A DNA stretch of 49,538 nucleotides from Roseovarius sp. Its GTDB lineage: Bacteria > Pseudomonadota > Alphaproteobacteria > Rhodobacterales > Rhodobacteraceae. The DNA lies in contig NZ_JAGPVV010000356.1 in NCBI RefSeq assembly GCF_018066915.1, positions 1 through 49,538 on the forward strand, in the 5' to 3' direction. How positions within the stretch are numbered: the stretch's first letter is position 1; each line of letters begins with the position of its first letter. Below the pieces are notes generated by a model. The model was not told the DNA's origin and did no database searches. It saw nothing but the letters and a program-made list of their open reading frames with translations. A program made the position numbers and the translations under genes. Below, one piece after another: positions 8,186 to 16,981 of the stretch.

Positions 8186-9179
8186 TCCGCGCCACCACAT
8201 AGCCTGCGAGATTGTCGAGCATGCGCTGCACGGGATGATCCGGCAGCACGGCAATCGCCGCACGGGCGCGGGCAGCCCAATCCAAGGCTTCGGCGCGGGT
8301 CTGCTCCAGTGCGCCATGCGCCTGCATCAAGCCAAGGGCGTGCTCCAGATCGCCATCGCGCTGATCGCCTTTTTCGATGGTGCGTTTCCAAAAGGCGCGT
8401 TCTTCGGCATTTGCCGCCGCCACCGCCTTGATCACCGGCAGAGTCAGCTTGCGCTCGCGGAAATCATCACCGACGTTCTTACCGGTGGATTTGGCATCGC
8501 CTTGATAGTCGAGCAGATCATCGACGATCTGAAACGCAATACCAAGCGCATCGCCATACTCAAAGAGCGCCTTGACGTGATCCTCGGGCGCACCAGCAAT
8601 GACGCCCCCCACCTCGGTCGCGGCAGAAAAGAGCGCCGCCGTCTTGCCGCGCACCACTTGCAGGTAGATATCCTCGGTCGTCGCCAGATCCTGCGCCGCA
8701 CTCAGCTGCAACACCTCGCCTTCGGCAATCGTGGCCGAGGCGTTGGACAGGATATCGAGCACCCGGAGCGATCCCGGCTCGACCATCAACTGAAACGCGC
8801 GGGCAAAGAGGTAATCGCCCACGAGCACGCTCGATTTATTATCCCAGAGCAGGTTGGCGGTGGGGCGACCGCGCCGCTGCGCGCTCTCGTCCACCACATC
8901 ATCATGCAAGAGCGTGGCGGTATGGATGAATTCCACCGTGGCCGCCAGATGCACATCAAACGGGCCGTCGTAACCGCAGAGATCCGCAGTGGCCAGCACC
9001 AGCATCGGGCGCAGGCGCTTGCCGCCTGCCTCGACCAGATGCGCGGTCACTTGCGGAATGCGCGGGGCGTGGCGGGACGCCATCCGCTCGCGGATCAAGA
9101 GGTTGACCGCCTCCATCTTGGACGCCAGATGGGCGGCCAATTGTTCATGCGGCTTGGTGGCGACTTCATCCAATCCCAT
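8178..9179 (-). CDS. Long-chain all-trans polyprenyl diphosphate synthase (ubiquinone side chain)
   Basis: A 333-aa class I prenyltransferase that condenses isopentenyl diphosphate into a long chain, most likely decaprenyl diphosphate for ubiquinone-10 given the alphaproteobacterial setting. The first aspartate-rich motif is LLHDDVVDESAQRRGRP and the second is FQIVDDLLDYQGD; GGKRLRP binds diphosphate. Start choice: the ATG at 9179 is preceded by GAGGGAAGT, an excellent ribosome binding site, while an ATG at 9206 has none. It is divergent from the DUF2007 gene across a 56-bp gap. Chain length cannot be proven from sequence. Confidence 0.95.
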   Translation of the reverse strand: MGLDEVATKPHEQLAAHLASKMEAVNLLIRERMASRHAPRIPQVTAHLVEAGGKRLRPMLVLATADLCGYDGPFDVHLAATVEFIHTATLLHDDVVDESAQRRGRPTANLLWDNKSSVLVGDYLFARAFQLMVEPGSLRVLDILSNASATIAEGEVLQLSAAQDLATTEDIYLQVVRGKTAALFSAATEVGGVIAGAPEDHVKALFEYGDALGIAFQIVDDLLDYQGDAKSTGKNVGDDFRERKLTLPVIKAVAAANAEERAFWKRTIEKGDQRDGDLEHALGLMQAHGALEQTRAEALDWAARARAAIAVLPDHPVQRMLDNLAGYVVARIS

Positions 9180-9235
9180 ACTTCCCTCGTCAACACCGCT
9201 CGACATAGCGCGCGCCATGCTCTTATCTATGGCCC

Positions 9236-9451
9236 ATGAAACAGCTTTTGCGAACCAATGACATTTCGTCCATCGCCTTTGCTCAGGCGCTTCTTCAGGG
9301 CGAGGGTATAGACTGCTTTGAAATGGACGTAAACATGAGCATCCTCGAAGGCTCAATCGGCATTTTCCCACGTCGCCTCATGGTTGCGACGGCCGATTAC
9401 GAAGACGCGCGGACCACTCTCATCGACAACGGTTTCTCGCTTGAGGACTGA
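9236..9451 (+). CDS. DUF2007 small protein
   Basis: A 71-aa protein matching the DUF2007 ('putative signal transducing protein') pattern. MKQLLRTNDISSIAFAQALLQGEGIDCFEM corresponds to the family's ferredoxin-like N-terminal half, and RRLMVATADYEDARTTLIDNGF to the C-terminal half with its conserved acidic helix. The molecular function is unknown; related domains resemble PII-like folds. It overlaps the following methyltransferase gene by 11 bp, so the two are likely translated together. Confidence 0.85.
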   Translation: MKQLLRTNDISSIAFAQALLQGEGIDCFEMDVNMSILEGSIGIFPRRLMVATADYEDARTTLIDNGFSLED

Positions 9452-10214
9452 GCCCTTTGCCGAGGACGAACTGAGTTTTGACGCCTTTTTGGGCGGGCGC
9501 TTGCAGATTGCACAGCCGAAAACAGGCTATCGCGCCGGGGTCGATCCGGTGCTTTTGGCCGCGAGCGTGCCCGCGCGTGCGGGGCAAACCCTGTTGGATC
9601 TGGGCTGTGGGTCGGGGATTGCCGCACTCTGTGTCATGGCGCGGGTGCCGGGGGTGATGGCGGCGGGGCTGGAGGTGCAACCCGCCTATGCGACACTGGC
9701 ACGCCGCAACAGCGCGACCAATGGTCTGGCGCTCGACGTGACAGAGGGCGACATTGCCGACATGCCCGCCACCCTGCGCGCGCGGCAATTCGATCATGTG
9801 ATCGCCAACCCACCCTATTTCGACCGCCTGCACAGCACCGCCGCCGAGGATGCAGGCCGCGAGCGGGCGATGGGCGAGGCGCTGCCGCTGGCGGACTGGG
9901 TGCGCGCCGCGGCCCGGCGCACACTCTCGGGCGGGACTGTGACCTTTATTCAGAGGGCAGAGCGCTTGCCAGATCTGCTGACGCCGATGGCGGCGCATCT
10001 GGGAAGTATCGAGGTGCTGCCTCTGATCCCGCGTCGAGGCCGCGCCGCGCGGCTGATTCTCGTCCGGGGGCGCAAGGGTGGGCGCGCAGCACCACGTTTG
10101 CACGATGGCTGGCTTCTTCATGCAGGCGAAAATCATGGGCAAGATGGTGAGGATTATACCGCCGCCACCTCGGATGTGCTCAGGAACGCAGCAGCGCTGC
10201 CTTTCCCCGCCTGA
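9441..10214 (+). CDS. tRNA1(Val) A37 N6-methyltransferase-like protein (TrmN6 family)
   Basis: About 257 aa, a Rossmann-fold SAM-dependent methyltransferase. The SAM loop is LLDLGCGSGIAALCV, and the catalytic N6-adenine motif is NPPYF in HVIANPPYFDR. The start LRTEPFAEDELSFDAFLGGRLQI matches the family N-terminus. The only suitable initiation codon there is a TTG at 9441, inside the end of the DUF2007 gene; no ATG is available, so the start is uncertain. TrmN6 of E. coli methylates A37 of tRNA1(Val); whether this protein has the same target is inferred from the motif set. Confidence 0.85.
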   Translation: MRTEPFAEDELSFDAFLGGRLQIAQPKTGYRAGVDPVLLAASVPARAGQTLLDLGCGSGIAALCVMARVPGVMAAGLEVQPAYATLARRNSATNGLALDVTEGDIADMPATLRARQFDHVIANPPYFDRLHSTAAEDAGRERAMGEALPLADWVRAAARRTLSGGTVTFIQRAERLPDLLTPMAAHLGSIEVLPLIPRRGRAARLILVRGRKGGRAAPRLHDGWLLHAGENHGQDGEDYTAATSDVLRNAAALPFPA

Positions 10215-10336
10215 TTTATCTAAAATGCCGCAGGCATAGAGCCGCGCAGTTTGCAGGTGCAGCGTGACAGTATTGTAAAAATGTGGTGCACTTCCCATGT
10301 CGAATAGACAAACCCACACCACAGAGGAGACTGCCC

Positions 10337-10507
10337 ATGAGCTTGAGTTCGCATATCGAAGAACTGAAGAAGAAACATCACGCGCTCTCGGAACAAGTGG
10401 AACGGGCGCAGCGCGCGCCGGGCAGCAGCACGTTGGAAATCGCAGACCTCAAAAAGCAGAAACTGAAGATCAAGGAAGAGATTGAACGCCTGTCGGTCAA
10501 CGCCTGA
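10337..10507 (+). CDS. YdcH-like (DUF465) small coiled-coil protein
   Basis: 56 aa, almost wholly helical and charged: MSLSSHIEELKKKHHALSEQ followed by LEIADLKKQKLKIKEEIERL, the DUF465 pattern of two short heptad-repeat helices. The ATG at 10337 has AGAGGAGA 6-13 bp upstream. The function is unknown in all family members. It is monocistronic, with a strong intrinsic terminator after it, and likely abundant. Confidence 0.88.
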   Translation: MSLSSHIEELKKKHHALSEQVERAQRAPGSSTLEIADLKKQKLKIKEEIERLSVNA

Positions 10508-10529
10508 CACGCTCTCACCTCTCACGACG

Positions 10530-10565
10530 GGTCTTGTCCGCCAGAGTGCGGACAAGGCCTTTTTT
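10530..10565 (+). terminator. Intrinsic terminator after the YdcH-like gene
   Basis: A 12-bp stem (10530-10541 with 10548-10559, core CTTGTCCGC/GCGGACAAG), 6-nt loop CAGAGT and six T residues from 10560. One pair is G-T; the rest are Watson-Crick. Confidence 0.93.
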
Positions 10566-10588
10566 ATGTCCGCGCCGCAACTCTGGCA

Positions 10589-11197
10589 TCAATCCACCAC
10601 ACGGCAGGTCAGGTTGATCCGCCCGCCTCCGCGCAAGAGGGTGGAACTGCCCGGTCTGATCCGGTCAACGCCGTGATAGACGAGCCGCGCAGCGCCGCCC
10701 ATCACCACAACATCGCCGGAGTTGAGCCAGATCGAGTCTGTCTTGCCGCCGCGCGTTGTGTTTCCGATGCGAAAGAGCGCGTCATCCCCCAAAGAGACCG
10801 ACAACACCGGCCAACTGAAATCGGCCTCGTCCCGGTCCTGATGCAGCCCCATGCGCGCGCCCGCTGTGTAATGATTGATCAGGCAGCAGTCGGGCATGCG
10901 CACATCGCTGACCAAAGCGCGCCAGATCGCCAGCACACTCTCGGGAATCGGGGGCCAAGCCATGCCAGCGGGATGGCTTGGCGCATAGCGATAGCCGCCC
11001 CGGTCGCTGATCCAGCCATAGCGCCCCGCCGAAGTCATGCGCACGGTCATCGCGCGGCCCGATGGTGTCACGGGCTGAAAGAGTGGCGCCTCTGCCACCA
11101 CATCGCGCAACTCAGTCACCATCGCGGATTGCATATCGTGATCAAGCCATCCCTTGAAAATCGCGACATCCCGCAGGATCAGCGTGGGCTCTGGCAT
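10589..11197 (-). CDS. alkB: Alpha-ketoglutarate-dependent dioxygenase AlkB
   Basis: A 202-aa Fe(II)/2-oxoglutarate dioxygenase that removes methyl groups such as 1-methyladenine and 3-methylcytosine from DNA and RNA. Iron ligands are visible as H119 and D121 in LHQDRDE and H175 in VYHGVDRI. The 2-oxoglutarate-binding arginines are in RINLTCR (193-199). The substrate-pocket stretch MTSAGRYGWISDRGGYRY also matches E. coli AlkB. I chose the ATG at 11197 (MPEPTLILRD); the 28-residue in-frame extension lacks family similarity. It is transcribed divergently from dnaK, which may matter for stress co-regulation, but no Ada box was recognised. Confidence 0.94.
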   Translation of the reverse strand: MPEPTLILRDVAIFKGWLDHDMQSAMVTELRDVVAEAPLFQPVTPSGRAMTVRMTSAGRYGWISDRGGYRYAPSHPAGMAWPPIPESVLAIWRALVSDVRMPDCCLINHYTAGARMGLHQDRDEADFSWPVLSVSLGDDALFRIGNTTRGGKTDSIWLNSGDVVVMGGAARLVYHGVDRIRPGSSTLLRGGGRINLTCRVVD

Positions 11198-11266
11198 CGC
11201 ATGCCTCCTTTTGCGCCGGACAGCACCAATTCGGACCAAATTCGAGGAATTGCCCCGCAGCCACCG

Positions 11267-11296
11267 CTTGCAGGGGCACAATCCCCTGCCTATATA
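11267..11296 (+). promoter_or_regulatory. Probable dnaK promoter (heat-shock or housekeeping sigma)
   Basis: CTTGCA (11267-11272) and CCTATATA (11289-11296) resemble an alphaproteobacterial RpoH promoter; read as sigma-70 it is TTGCAG-N17-TATATA. The spacer contains a perfect 7-bp palindrome, GCAGGGG-N6-CCCCTGC (11270-11289). The predicted transcript would have a leader of about 100 nt before dnaK. No CIRCE element (TTAGCACTC-N9-GAGTGCTAA) is present. Confidence 0.6.
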
Positions 11297-11406
11297 CGCC
11301 CGGAAACACTGGTCATGCCACTGGCTGACCTGTCATTCACCGGGGGCCTGATGCCGGAACGGGTCGGGCCTCTGTCACATCGCCTAAGTAGAAGGGATCG
11401 AACAAC

Positions 11407-13314
11407 ATGGCCAAAGTTATTGGTATTGACCTCGGCACCACCAACAGCTGCGTCGCGATCATGGACGGCTCTCAGGCCCGCGTGATCGAAAACTCCGAAG
11501 GCGCACGCACCACCCCCTCCATCGTCGCCTTCACCGAGACAGAGCGTCTTGTGGGTCAGCCCGCCAAGCGGCAGGCCGTGACCAACCCGGAGAATACGAT
11601 CTTTGGTGTCAAGCGCCTGATCGGCCGTCGCGCGGATGACGCATACCTCGCCAAAGACAAGAAGAACATGCCGTTCACTGTCATTGATGGCGGCAACGGC
11701 GATGCCTGGGTGCAGGCCCGCGGCGAGAAATACAGCCCCTCGCAAATTTCCGCCTTCATCCTCGGCAAGATGAAGGAAACCGCCGAGAGCTATCTTGGCG
11801 AAGAGGTGACGCAGGCCGTCATCACCGTGCCCGCCTATTTCAACGACGCACAGCGTCAGGCCACCAAGGATGCCGGCAAGATCGCTGGTCTCGAAGTGCT
11901 GCGGATCATCAACGAACCGACTGCGGCTGCGTTGGCCTATGGTCTGGACAAGAAGGATACGCATACCATCGCGGTCTATGACCTTGGCGGCGGCACCTTT
12001 GACGTGACCATTCTCGAGATTGACGATGGTCTCTTCGAGGTCAAGTCGACCAATGGCGACACCTTCCTCGGGGGTGAAGACTTTGACATGCGGATCGTGA
12101 ACTACCTCGCGGATGAGTTCAAGAAAGAGCATGGCGTTGACCTGACCAAGGACAAGATGGCGCTTCAGCGCCTCAAGGAAGCGGCGGAGAAGGCCAAGAT
12201 CGAGTTGTCCAGCTCGTCGCAGACCGAGATCAACCAGCCGTTCATCTCGATGGGCTCGAACGGTCAGCCGCTGCACATGGTCGTGAAGCTGACTCGCGCC
12301 AAGCTCGAAAGCCTGGTGGGCGATCTCATCACCGCCTCGCTCAAGCCCTGCAAGGCTGCGCTCAAGGATGCGGGCCTGACGGCGGCGGATATCGACGAAG
12401 TGGTCCTTGTGGGCGGTATGACCCGCATGCCCCGCGTGGTGGAAGAAGTGACCAAGTTCTTTGGCAAGGAACCGCACAAGGGTGTGAACCCCGATGAGGT
12501 TGTCGCCATGGGTGCGGCCATTCAGGCCGGTGTGCTTCAGGGCGATGTCAAGGACGTGGTGCTGCTCGACGTGACGCCGCTGTCGCTTGGTATCGAGACC
12601 TTGGGCGGTGTCTTTACCCGCCTCATCGACCGCAACACAACCATCCCGACCAACAAGAGCCAGATTTTCTCGACCGCCGAAGACAACCAATCGGCCGTGA
12701 CGATCCGCGTGTTCCAGGGCGAGCGGGAAATGGCGGCAGACAACAAGATGCTGGGCCAGTTCAATCTGGAACACATCCCGCCCGCGCCGCGTGGCATGCC
12801 CCAGATCGAGGTGACATTCGACATCGACGCCAACGGCATCGTGTCTGTATCGGCCAAGGACAAGGGCACCAACAAGGAACAGAAGATCACGATTCAAGCG
12901 TCTGGCGGTCTCTCGGACGAAGACATCGAAAAGATGATCAAGGACGCCGAAGAGAATGCCGAGGCCGACAAGGCCCGTCGCGAATTGGTCGAGGCCCGCA
13001 ATCAGGCCGAAAGCCTCATCAACTCGACCGAGAAGTCGATCGAGGAGCATGGCGACAAGGTCGATCCGACCACGGTCGAGGCGATCGAGCTGGCCATTGC
13101 CGCGCTCAAGGACGAGCTTGAGACCGACAATGTCGGCAAGATCAAGTCCGGCATCCAGAACGTCGCCGAAGCGTCGATGCGGTTGGGCGAGGCCATTTAC
13201 AAGGCCAGCCAGAGCGAGTCTGACGATGAGCCGCGTGCTGCCGATCGTGGCGGCGATGAGGATGATATCCTTGACGCCGATTTCGAGGATCTCGACGACA
13301 ACAAGCGCGCCTGA
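11407..13314 (+). CDS. dnaK: Molecular chaperone DnaK (Hsp70)
   Basis: 635 aa, the usual bacterial Hsp70 length. The ATPase domain begins [16 protein letters not shown] (residues 5-20), includes [24 protein letters not shown] and [13 protein letters not shown], and ends near 385. The substrate-binding domain follows [14 protein letters not shown]. The C-terminal lid ends in an acidic tail, [13 protein letters not shown]. It works with DnaJ, encoded next, and with GrpE elsewhere, to fold nascent and stress-damaged proteins in the cytoplasm. dnaJ follows after 78 bp on the same strand. Confidence 0.99.
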   Translation: MAKVIGIDLGTTNSCVAIMDGSQARVIENSEGARTTPSIVAFTETERLVGQPAKRQAVTNPENTIFGVKRLIGRRADDAYLAKDKKNMPFTVIDGGNGDAWVQARGEKYSPSQISAFILGKMKETAESYLGEEVTQAVITVPAYFNDAQRQATKDAGKIAGLEVLRIINEPTAAALAYGLDKKDTHTIAVYDLGGGTFDVTILEIDDGLFEVKSTNGDTFLGGEDFDMRIVNYLADEFKKEHGVDLTKDKMALQRLKEAAEKAKIELSSSSQTEINQPFISMGSNGQPLHMVVKLTRAKLESLVGDLITASLKPCKAALKDAGLTAADIDEVVLVGGMTRMPRVVEEVTKFFGKEPHKGVNPDEVVAMGAAIQAGVLQGDVKDVVLLDVTPLSLGIETLGGVFTRLIDRNTTIPTNKSQIFSTAEDNQSAVTIRVFQGEREMAADNKMLGQFNLEHIPPAPRGMPQIEVTFDIDANGIVSVSAKDKGTNKEQKITIQASGGLSDEDIEKMIKDAEENAEADKARRELVEARNQAESLINSTEKSIEEHGDKVDPTTVEAIELAIAALKDELETDNVGKIKSGIQNVAEASMRLGEAIYKASQSESDDEPRAADRGGDEDDILDADFEDLDDNKRA

Positions 13315-13332
13315 GGCCCGTCTTGACCCACT

Positions 13333-13365
13333 GGGGCCGGTTCGGCATTGCACCGGACCGGTCCC
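13333..13365 (+). promoter_or_regulatory. Hairpin in the dnaK-dnaJ intergenic region
   Basis: A 13-bp stem with two G-T pairs (13333-13345 with 13353-13365; core CCGGTTCGG and CCGGACCGG) and a 7-nt loop. It has no T-run, so it is not a canonical terminator. It could protect the 3' end of dnaK mRNA after processing or reduce read-through into dnaJ. Confidence 0.55.
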
Positions 13366-13392
13366 GTCAGGGTCACACCAAGGAGATCCCCG

Positions 13393-14553
13393 ATGGCCAA
13401 ACGTGACTATTACGAAGTGCTCGGGCTGTCCAAGGGCGCCTCGGCCGATGACATCAAGAAGGCCTATCGCAAGAAGGCCAAAGAACTTCACCCCGACCGC
13501 AACGCCGACAACCCTGACTCTGAACGCCAGTTCAAAGAGGCGGGCGAAGCCTATGACGTGCTCAAGGACCCGGACAAGAAAGCGGCTTATGACCGCTTTG
13601 GTCATGCTGCATTCGAAGGCGGCATGGGCAATGGCGGTGCGCGCCCCGGTGGCTTTGGCGGCGGCGCAGGCCAGGGCGATTTCGCCTCGGCCTTTTCGGA
13701 CGTGTTCGATGACCTCTTTGGCGATTTCATGGGCGGCGGGCGCGGCGGTGGCGGGCGCCAACGTGCGGCGCGTGGTGCTGACCTGCGCTATAACCTGCGC
13801 GTGACGCTGGAAGAGGCCTTTGCCGGTCTGCAAAAGACGATCAAAGTGCCCTCTGCCGTGCCCTGTGACGCCTGCGATGGGTCCGGTGCCGAAGGTGGCG
13901 CACAACCCAGCACTTGCCCGACCTGTTCGGGCATGGGCAAGGTGCGCGCGCAACAGGGCTTCTTTACCGTCGAGCGGACCTGTCCCACCTGTGGCGGTCT
14001 GGGCCAGATCATCAAGAACCCCTGCAAGAGCTGTCAGGGGCAGGGCCGCGTGCAAAAAGATCGCGCGCTCTCGGTCAACATCCCTGCGGGCGTAGAAACC
14101 GGCACCCGTATCCGGCTTGCCGGTGAGGGCGAGGCGGGCATGCGCGGTGGTCCGGCGGGCGACCTTTATATCTTTATCGAAGTGGCCAAGCACGAGCTCT
14201 TCGAGCGCGAGGAAACAAACCTCTTTTGCCGCGTGCCGGTGTCGATGACCAAAGCGGCCTTGGGGGGCGATATCGAAGTGCCCACCATCGACGGCGGCCG
14301 CAGCCGGGTCAAGATTCCGCCGGGCTCGCAATCGGGGCGCCAGATGCGTCTGCGTGGCAAGGGCATGCCGGCCCTTCGCGGGGGCGCACCGGGCGACATG
14401 TTTATCGAGATGGCGGTGGAAACACCCGTCAATCTGACCGCGCGGCAAACCGAGCTCTTGCGCGAGTTCGAGGCGCTGAGCGAGGATAACAGCCCCGAGA
14501 GCAAGAGCTTCTTCTCTTCGGTCCGCAGTTTCTGGGACTCGATGAAGAGCTAA
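13393..14553 (+). CDS. dnaJ: Co-chaperone DnaJ (Hsp40)
   Basis: 386 aa. The J domain (residues 1-70) carries the HPD motif at 33-35, which triggers DnaK ATP hydrolysis. A Gly/Phe-rich linker follows (about 75-120). Then comes the zinc-binding region with four CxxCxGxG repeats: [24 protein letters not shown] and CKSCQGQG. The rest is the substrate-binding C-terminal domain. The ATG at 13393 has AAGGAGATCCCCG before it, a good ribosome binding site; the longer frame from 13348 is not conserved. It is in an operon with dnaK, and a strong terminator follows. Confidence 0.98.
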   Translation: MAKRDYYEVLGLSKGASADDIKKAYRKKAKELHPDRNADNPDSERQFKEAGEAYDVLKDPDKKAAYDRFGHAAFEGGMGNGGARPGGFGGGAGQGDFASAFSDVFDDLFGDFMGGGRGGGGRQRAARGADLRYNLRVTLEEAFAGLQKTIKVPSAVPCDACDGSGAEGGAQPSTCPTCSGMGKVRAQQGFFTVERTCPTCGGLGQIIKNPCKSCQGQGRVQKDRALSVNIPAGVETGTRIRLAGEGEAGMRGGPAGDLYIFIEVAKHELFEREETNLFCRVPVSMTKAALGGDIEVPTIDGGRSRVKIPPGSQSGRQMRLRGKGMPALRGGAPGDMFIEMAVETPVNLTARQTELLREFEALSEDNSPESKSFFSSVRSFWDSMKS

Positions 14554-14557
14554 GGCA

Positions 14558-14585
14558 AACCCGGCCTGCGAAGGCCGGGTTTTTT
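14558..14585 (+). terminator. Intrinsic terminator of the dnaKJ operon
   Basis: AACCCGGCCT (14558-14567), loop GCGA, AGGCCGGGTT (14572-14581), then a T-run to 14585. It lies 5 bp after the dnaJ stop codon. Confidence 0.96.
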
Positions 14586-14602
14586 CAATTTTTCTGCAGA
14601 CG

Positions 14603-14617
14603 TTAACCACTTGCTAA
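14603..14617 (+). promoter_or_regulatory. CtrA-box-like sequence upstream of radC
   Basis: TTAA-N7-CTAA differs by one base from the CtrA consensus TTAA-N7-TTAA. It lies 24 bp before the radC start. One-mismatch matches occur by chance, so this is only suggestive. Confidence 0.3.
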
Positions 14618-14640
14618 GGCTCTTGCGGCAGGGTGGGCGC

Positions 14641-15396
14641 ATGAGCAAATCCCGCGCCTTTTCCGATATGCCCCTCCCCCTCTTTGCCTGCGACGCGGCA
14701 GAGGTATCGGGGGGCGAAAAGCTTCCCTCTTACATCCGCGATCACCGAACCCGGCTGCGGGCCCGCTTCCTTGACGGGGGGGCTGCGGCGATGCCCGATT
14801 ACGAGCTTCTGGAACTCGTGCTCTTTCGTGCCATTCCCCGGCGCGATGTGAAACCGCTGGCACATGCGCTGCTGGCCCAGTTCGGGGATTTCAACGGGGT
14901 TATCTCGGCCCCGCTGGAGCGGCTCATCGCTCTGCCCGGCGTGGGCGAGGCGGTGGCGACCGAACTCAAGATCGTCGAGGCCGCTGCGCATCGCCTGGCG
15001 CGTGCGCGCGTGCTCCGCCGGCAGGTGATCTCTTCTTGGGACGCGCTGCTCGACTATTGCCACACCACCATGGCCCATGCTGAGGTCGAGCAATTCCGCG
15101 TCTTTTATCTGGACCGCAAGAATATCCTCATCGCGGATGAGGAACAGGCGCGCGGCACTGTGGATCATGTGCCGGTCTACCCGCGTGAGGTGGTCAAGCG
15201 TGCGCTGCACCTCAATGCAAGCGCGCTCATTCTGGTGCATAATCATCCTTCGGGTGATCCCACGCCCTCTGCCGCCGATATCGATATGACACGACAGGTC
15301 CAGACCGCCGCAGAGGCGCTTGGCCTGACGCTGCACGATCATATCGTGATTGGCAAATCCTCTGAGGTCAGCTTTCGCTCTGCGGGCTTTCTCTGA
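14641..15396 (+). CDS. radC: RadC family JAMM-domain protein
   Basis: About 250 aa. The N-terminal half (30-125) includes a helix-hairpin-helix-like segment, LIALPGVGEAVATELK. The C-terminal MPN+/JAMM domain carries the metal motif HNHPSGDPTPSAADID (200-215), which would bind zinc. RadC was named for a supposed DNA-repair role that was later questioned; in several bacteria the gene is induced during competence, but its reaction is unknown. I chose the ATG at 14641, preceded by GCAGGGTGGG; the longer frame from 14611 is less likely. It is convergent with the PBP-OmpA gene, with 3 bp between stops. Confidence 0.93.
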   Translation: MSKSRAFSDMPLPLFACDAAEVSGGEKLPSYIRDHRTRLRARFLDGGAAAMPDYELLELVLFRAIPRRDVKPLAHALLAQFGDFNGVISAPLERLIALPGVGEAVATELKIVEAAAHRLARARVLRRQVISSWDALLDYCHTTMAHAEVEQFRVFYLDRKNILIADEEQARGTVDHVPVYPREVVKRALHLNASALILVHNHPSGDPTPSAADIDMTRQVQTAAEALGLTLHDHIVIGKSSEVSFRSAGFL

Positions 15397-15399
15397 GCG

Positions 15400-16956
15400 T
15401 CAGCGCACCCAGACTTCGACCCGCCGGTTGACCTGCCGCCCCCAAGCGGTGTCGTCGCAGGCCATCGGCATCGCCTCGCCAAAGGCCTCGAGTTCCAAAC
15501 CGATCCGCTCCAGATTGGCGGTCTCGGCGGCGCGCATCACGGCGCGTTGCACGGTCTCGGCCCGGCGCAGGGCGATGTCGCGATTGGTGCCAGCCGGACC
15601 ATCACCATCGGAAAAGCCGACAAAGACCAAGCGCCGCGCATCGTAATGCCCCAGTTCCATCGCCCGCGCCAATTGCTCGGCGTTCGAGCGCGATTGCGCA
15701 TCAAGCCGCACCGATCCAGCCTCGAACCGGAACGTCGTCGTCAGACGCTTGAGCGGCCCCAGCACCTGCACCATGCGCTGCAACTCTTCCAGCCCCACCT
15801 CTGCGCCTGCCTGCGCTATCGCATTGGCAAAGCGGTCGCCTTGGTCGTTGATCACGATTTCCTCGGGGGTCTGATCCACGAACCCGGCGCGCCGGATCAC
15901 CAACTGCGCCGACGGATCGCGCAGATATGTCATGAACTCTCGCCCCAGCTTGGGCAGTCGGCGTGCGGGCAGATAGACAAAGAGGGGGGCCGTCAGCGGA
16001 TAATCCTCTGTCTTGACCGCGCGACGCGTGGCGCTGAGGGCAAAGCCACAGTCCCCCGTGAGCGCCAATTCCCAGGTGTTGCCCTGTTCCGAGCGCGTTG
16101 TCAGGCCAATCGCGAAGGGATCGCGCGCAACCGCTTCGGCAAAGGCGGAACCGTCAGGATGGCGCACCGCATGTGCGATCACGTCCCGCCCTTCGGGGCG
16201 CAGCACCTGATCGACGCTGGCCTGCCCTATCCCGGTTGTCGCATCCCACAGATGCACATCAATCGGGGCGTCAGGACCCCCCAGAGCGGCCCAATTTGTG
16301 ATTTCCCCAGACAAGACCTGTGCGAGTTGGCGCAGGCTAATGCCTTGCACCGGATTGCTCGGCGCGACCACGGGTATGAGCGCATCGAGGGCCAGAACAC
16401 GCACCTGTCCCGACGCCATCAGGTTGCCCAATCCCGCCTCGCGGGCGCGCGTGATTTCGTCTTGTCGCGCCTCGCGCAGCGTTAGGGCAATATCGGCCTC
16501 GTTGGCCAAGAGATCGGCAAATCCCTCATCAGTGTTGGTCAGCCGAAAGACGAATTCGCCAACCAGCGTGCCGTCCCCCTGATGCAGCGCAAAAAGTAAT
16601 TCTTGCGGGCTGACATCCTCACGTGTGACGGCGTAATCGCCACGAATGGCAAAGGCCTCGATCAGCGCGGGCATCAGCACCCGACCAATCGTCGGCGCAC
16701 CGGAGAACACCAGCCGCGCCACGTAATGTTCCAGATCCGGACAGCCCGGCCCCTCACAGGCCACGCCCGAGCCATCGACCGTCAACTCGCCGTAAATCGT
16801 GTCGACCCGGTAGAATTCCCCGTCGAACCCCAGCAGATTGCCGGAAATCTCGACCGCGCCGTCATGCGAGCGCAGCGTGACATCCTGAGCAAGGGCCAAG
16901 CCCGGCAGAGCCAGAAATGAAAGTGCGGCGAGAATCGCCGCACGCACAATTGTCAT
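15400..16956 (-). CDS. Exported PBP (PstS-like)-OmpA fusion protein
   Basis: 518 aa. A signal peptide (1-23, cleavage after ALA) is followed by an N-terminal domain of about 60 residues with two Cys (CEGPGCPDLEHYVARL). Next is a periplasmic phosphate-binding-protein-like domain (about 80-370) with a typical 'LRQLAQVLSGEITNWAALGG' segment. The C-terminus is an OmpA-like peptidoglycan-binding domain (about 400-518; FRFEAGSVRLDAQSRSNAEQ and NRRVEVWVR). It is probably periplasmic, attached to the cell wall, and binds a small anion or other ligand. No ABC permease genes are nearby, so simple phosphate uptake is unlikely. It lies in a minus-strand run after secA and the orphan at 16982. Confidence 0.88.
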   Translation of the reverse strand: MTIVRAAILAALSFLALPGLALAQDVTLRSHDGAVEISGNLLGFDGEFYRVDTIYGELTVDGSGVACEGPGCPDLEHYVARLVFSGAPTIGRVLMPALIEAFAIRGDYAVTREDVSPQELLFALHQGDGTLVGEFVFRLTNTDEGFADLLANEADIALTLREARQDEITRAREAGLGNLMASGQVRVLALDALIPVVAPSNPVQGISLRQLAQVLSGEITNWAALGGPDAPIDVHLWDATTGIGQASVDQVLRPEGRDVIAHAVRHPDGSAFAEAVARDPFAIGLTTRSEQGNTWELALTGDCGFALSATRRAVKTEDYPLTAPLFVYLPARRLPKLGREFMTYLRDPSAQLVIRRAGFVDQTPEEIVINDQGDRFANAIAQAGAEVGLEELQRMVQVLGPLKRLTTTFRFEAGSVRLDAQSRSNAEQLARAMELGHYDARRLVFVGFSDGDGPAGTNRDIALRRAETVQRAVMRAAETANLERIGLELEAFGEAMPMACDDTAWGRQVNRRVEVWVR

Positions 16957-16981
16957 AGCTTGCTCCCTGCAAGACCGCGCC

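Noticed and set aside
11198-11406. CIRCE/HrcA operator for dnaK
   Set aside because: No TTAGCACTC-N9-GAGTGCTAA-like dyad is present in the gap.
11290-14610. 1106-aa open frame antisense to dnaK and dnaJ
   Set aside because: Long antisense frames opposite hsp70 are a known side effect of codon bias in high-G+C genomes; it spans two genes, their intergenic hairpin and the dnaKJ terminator, and shows no recognisable domain.
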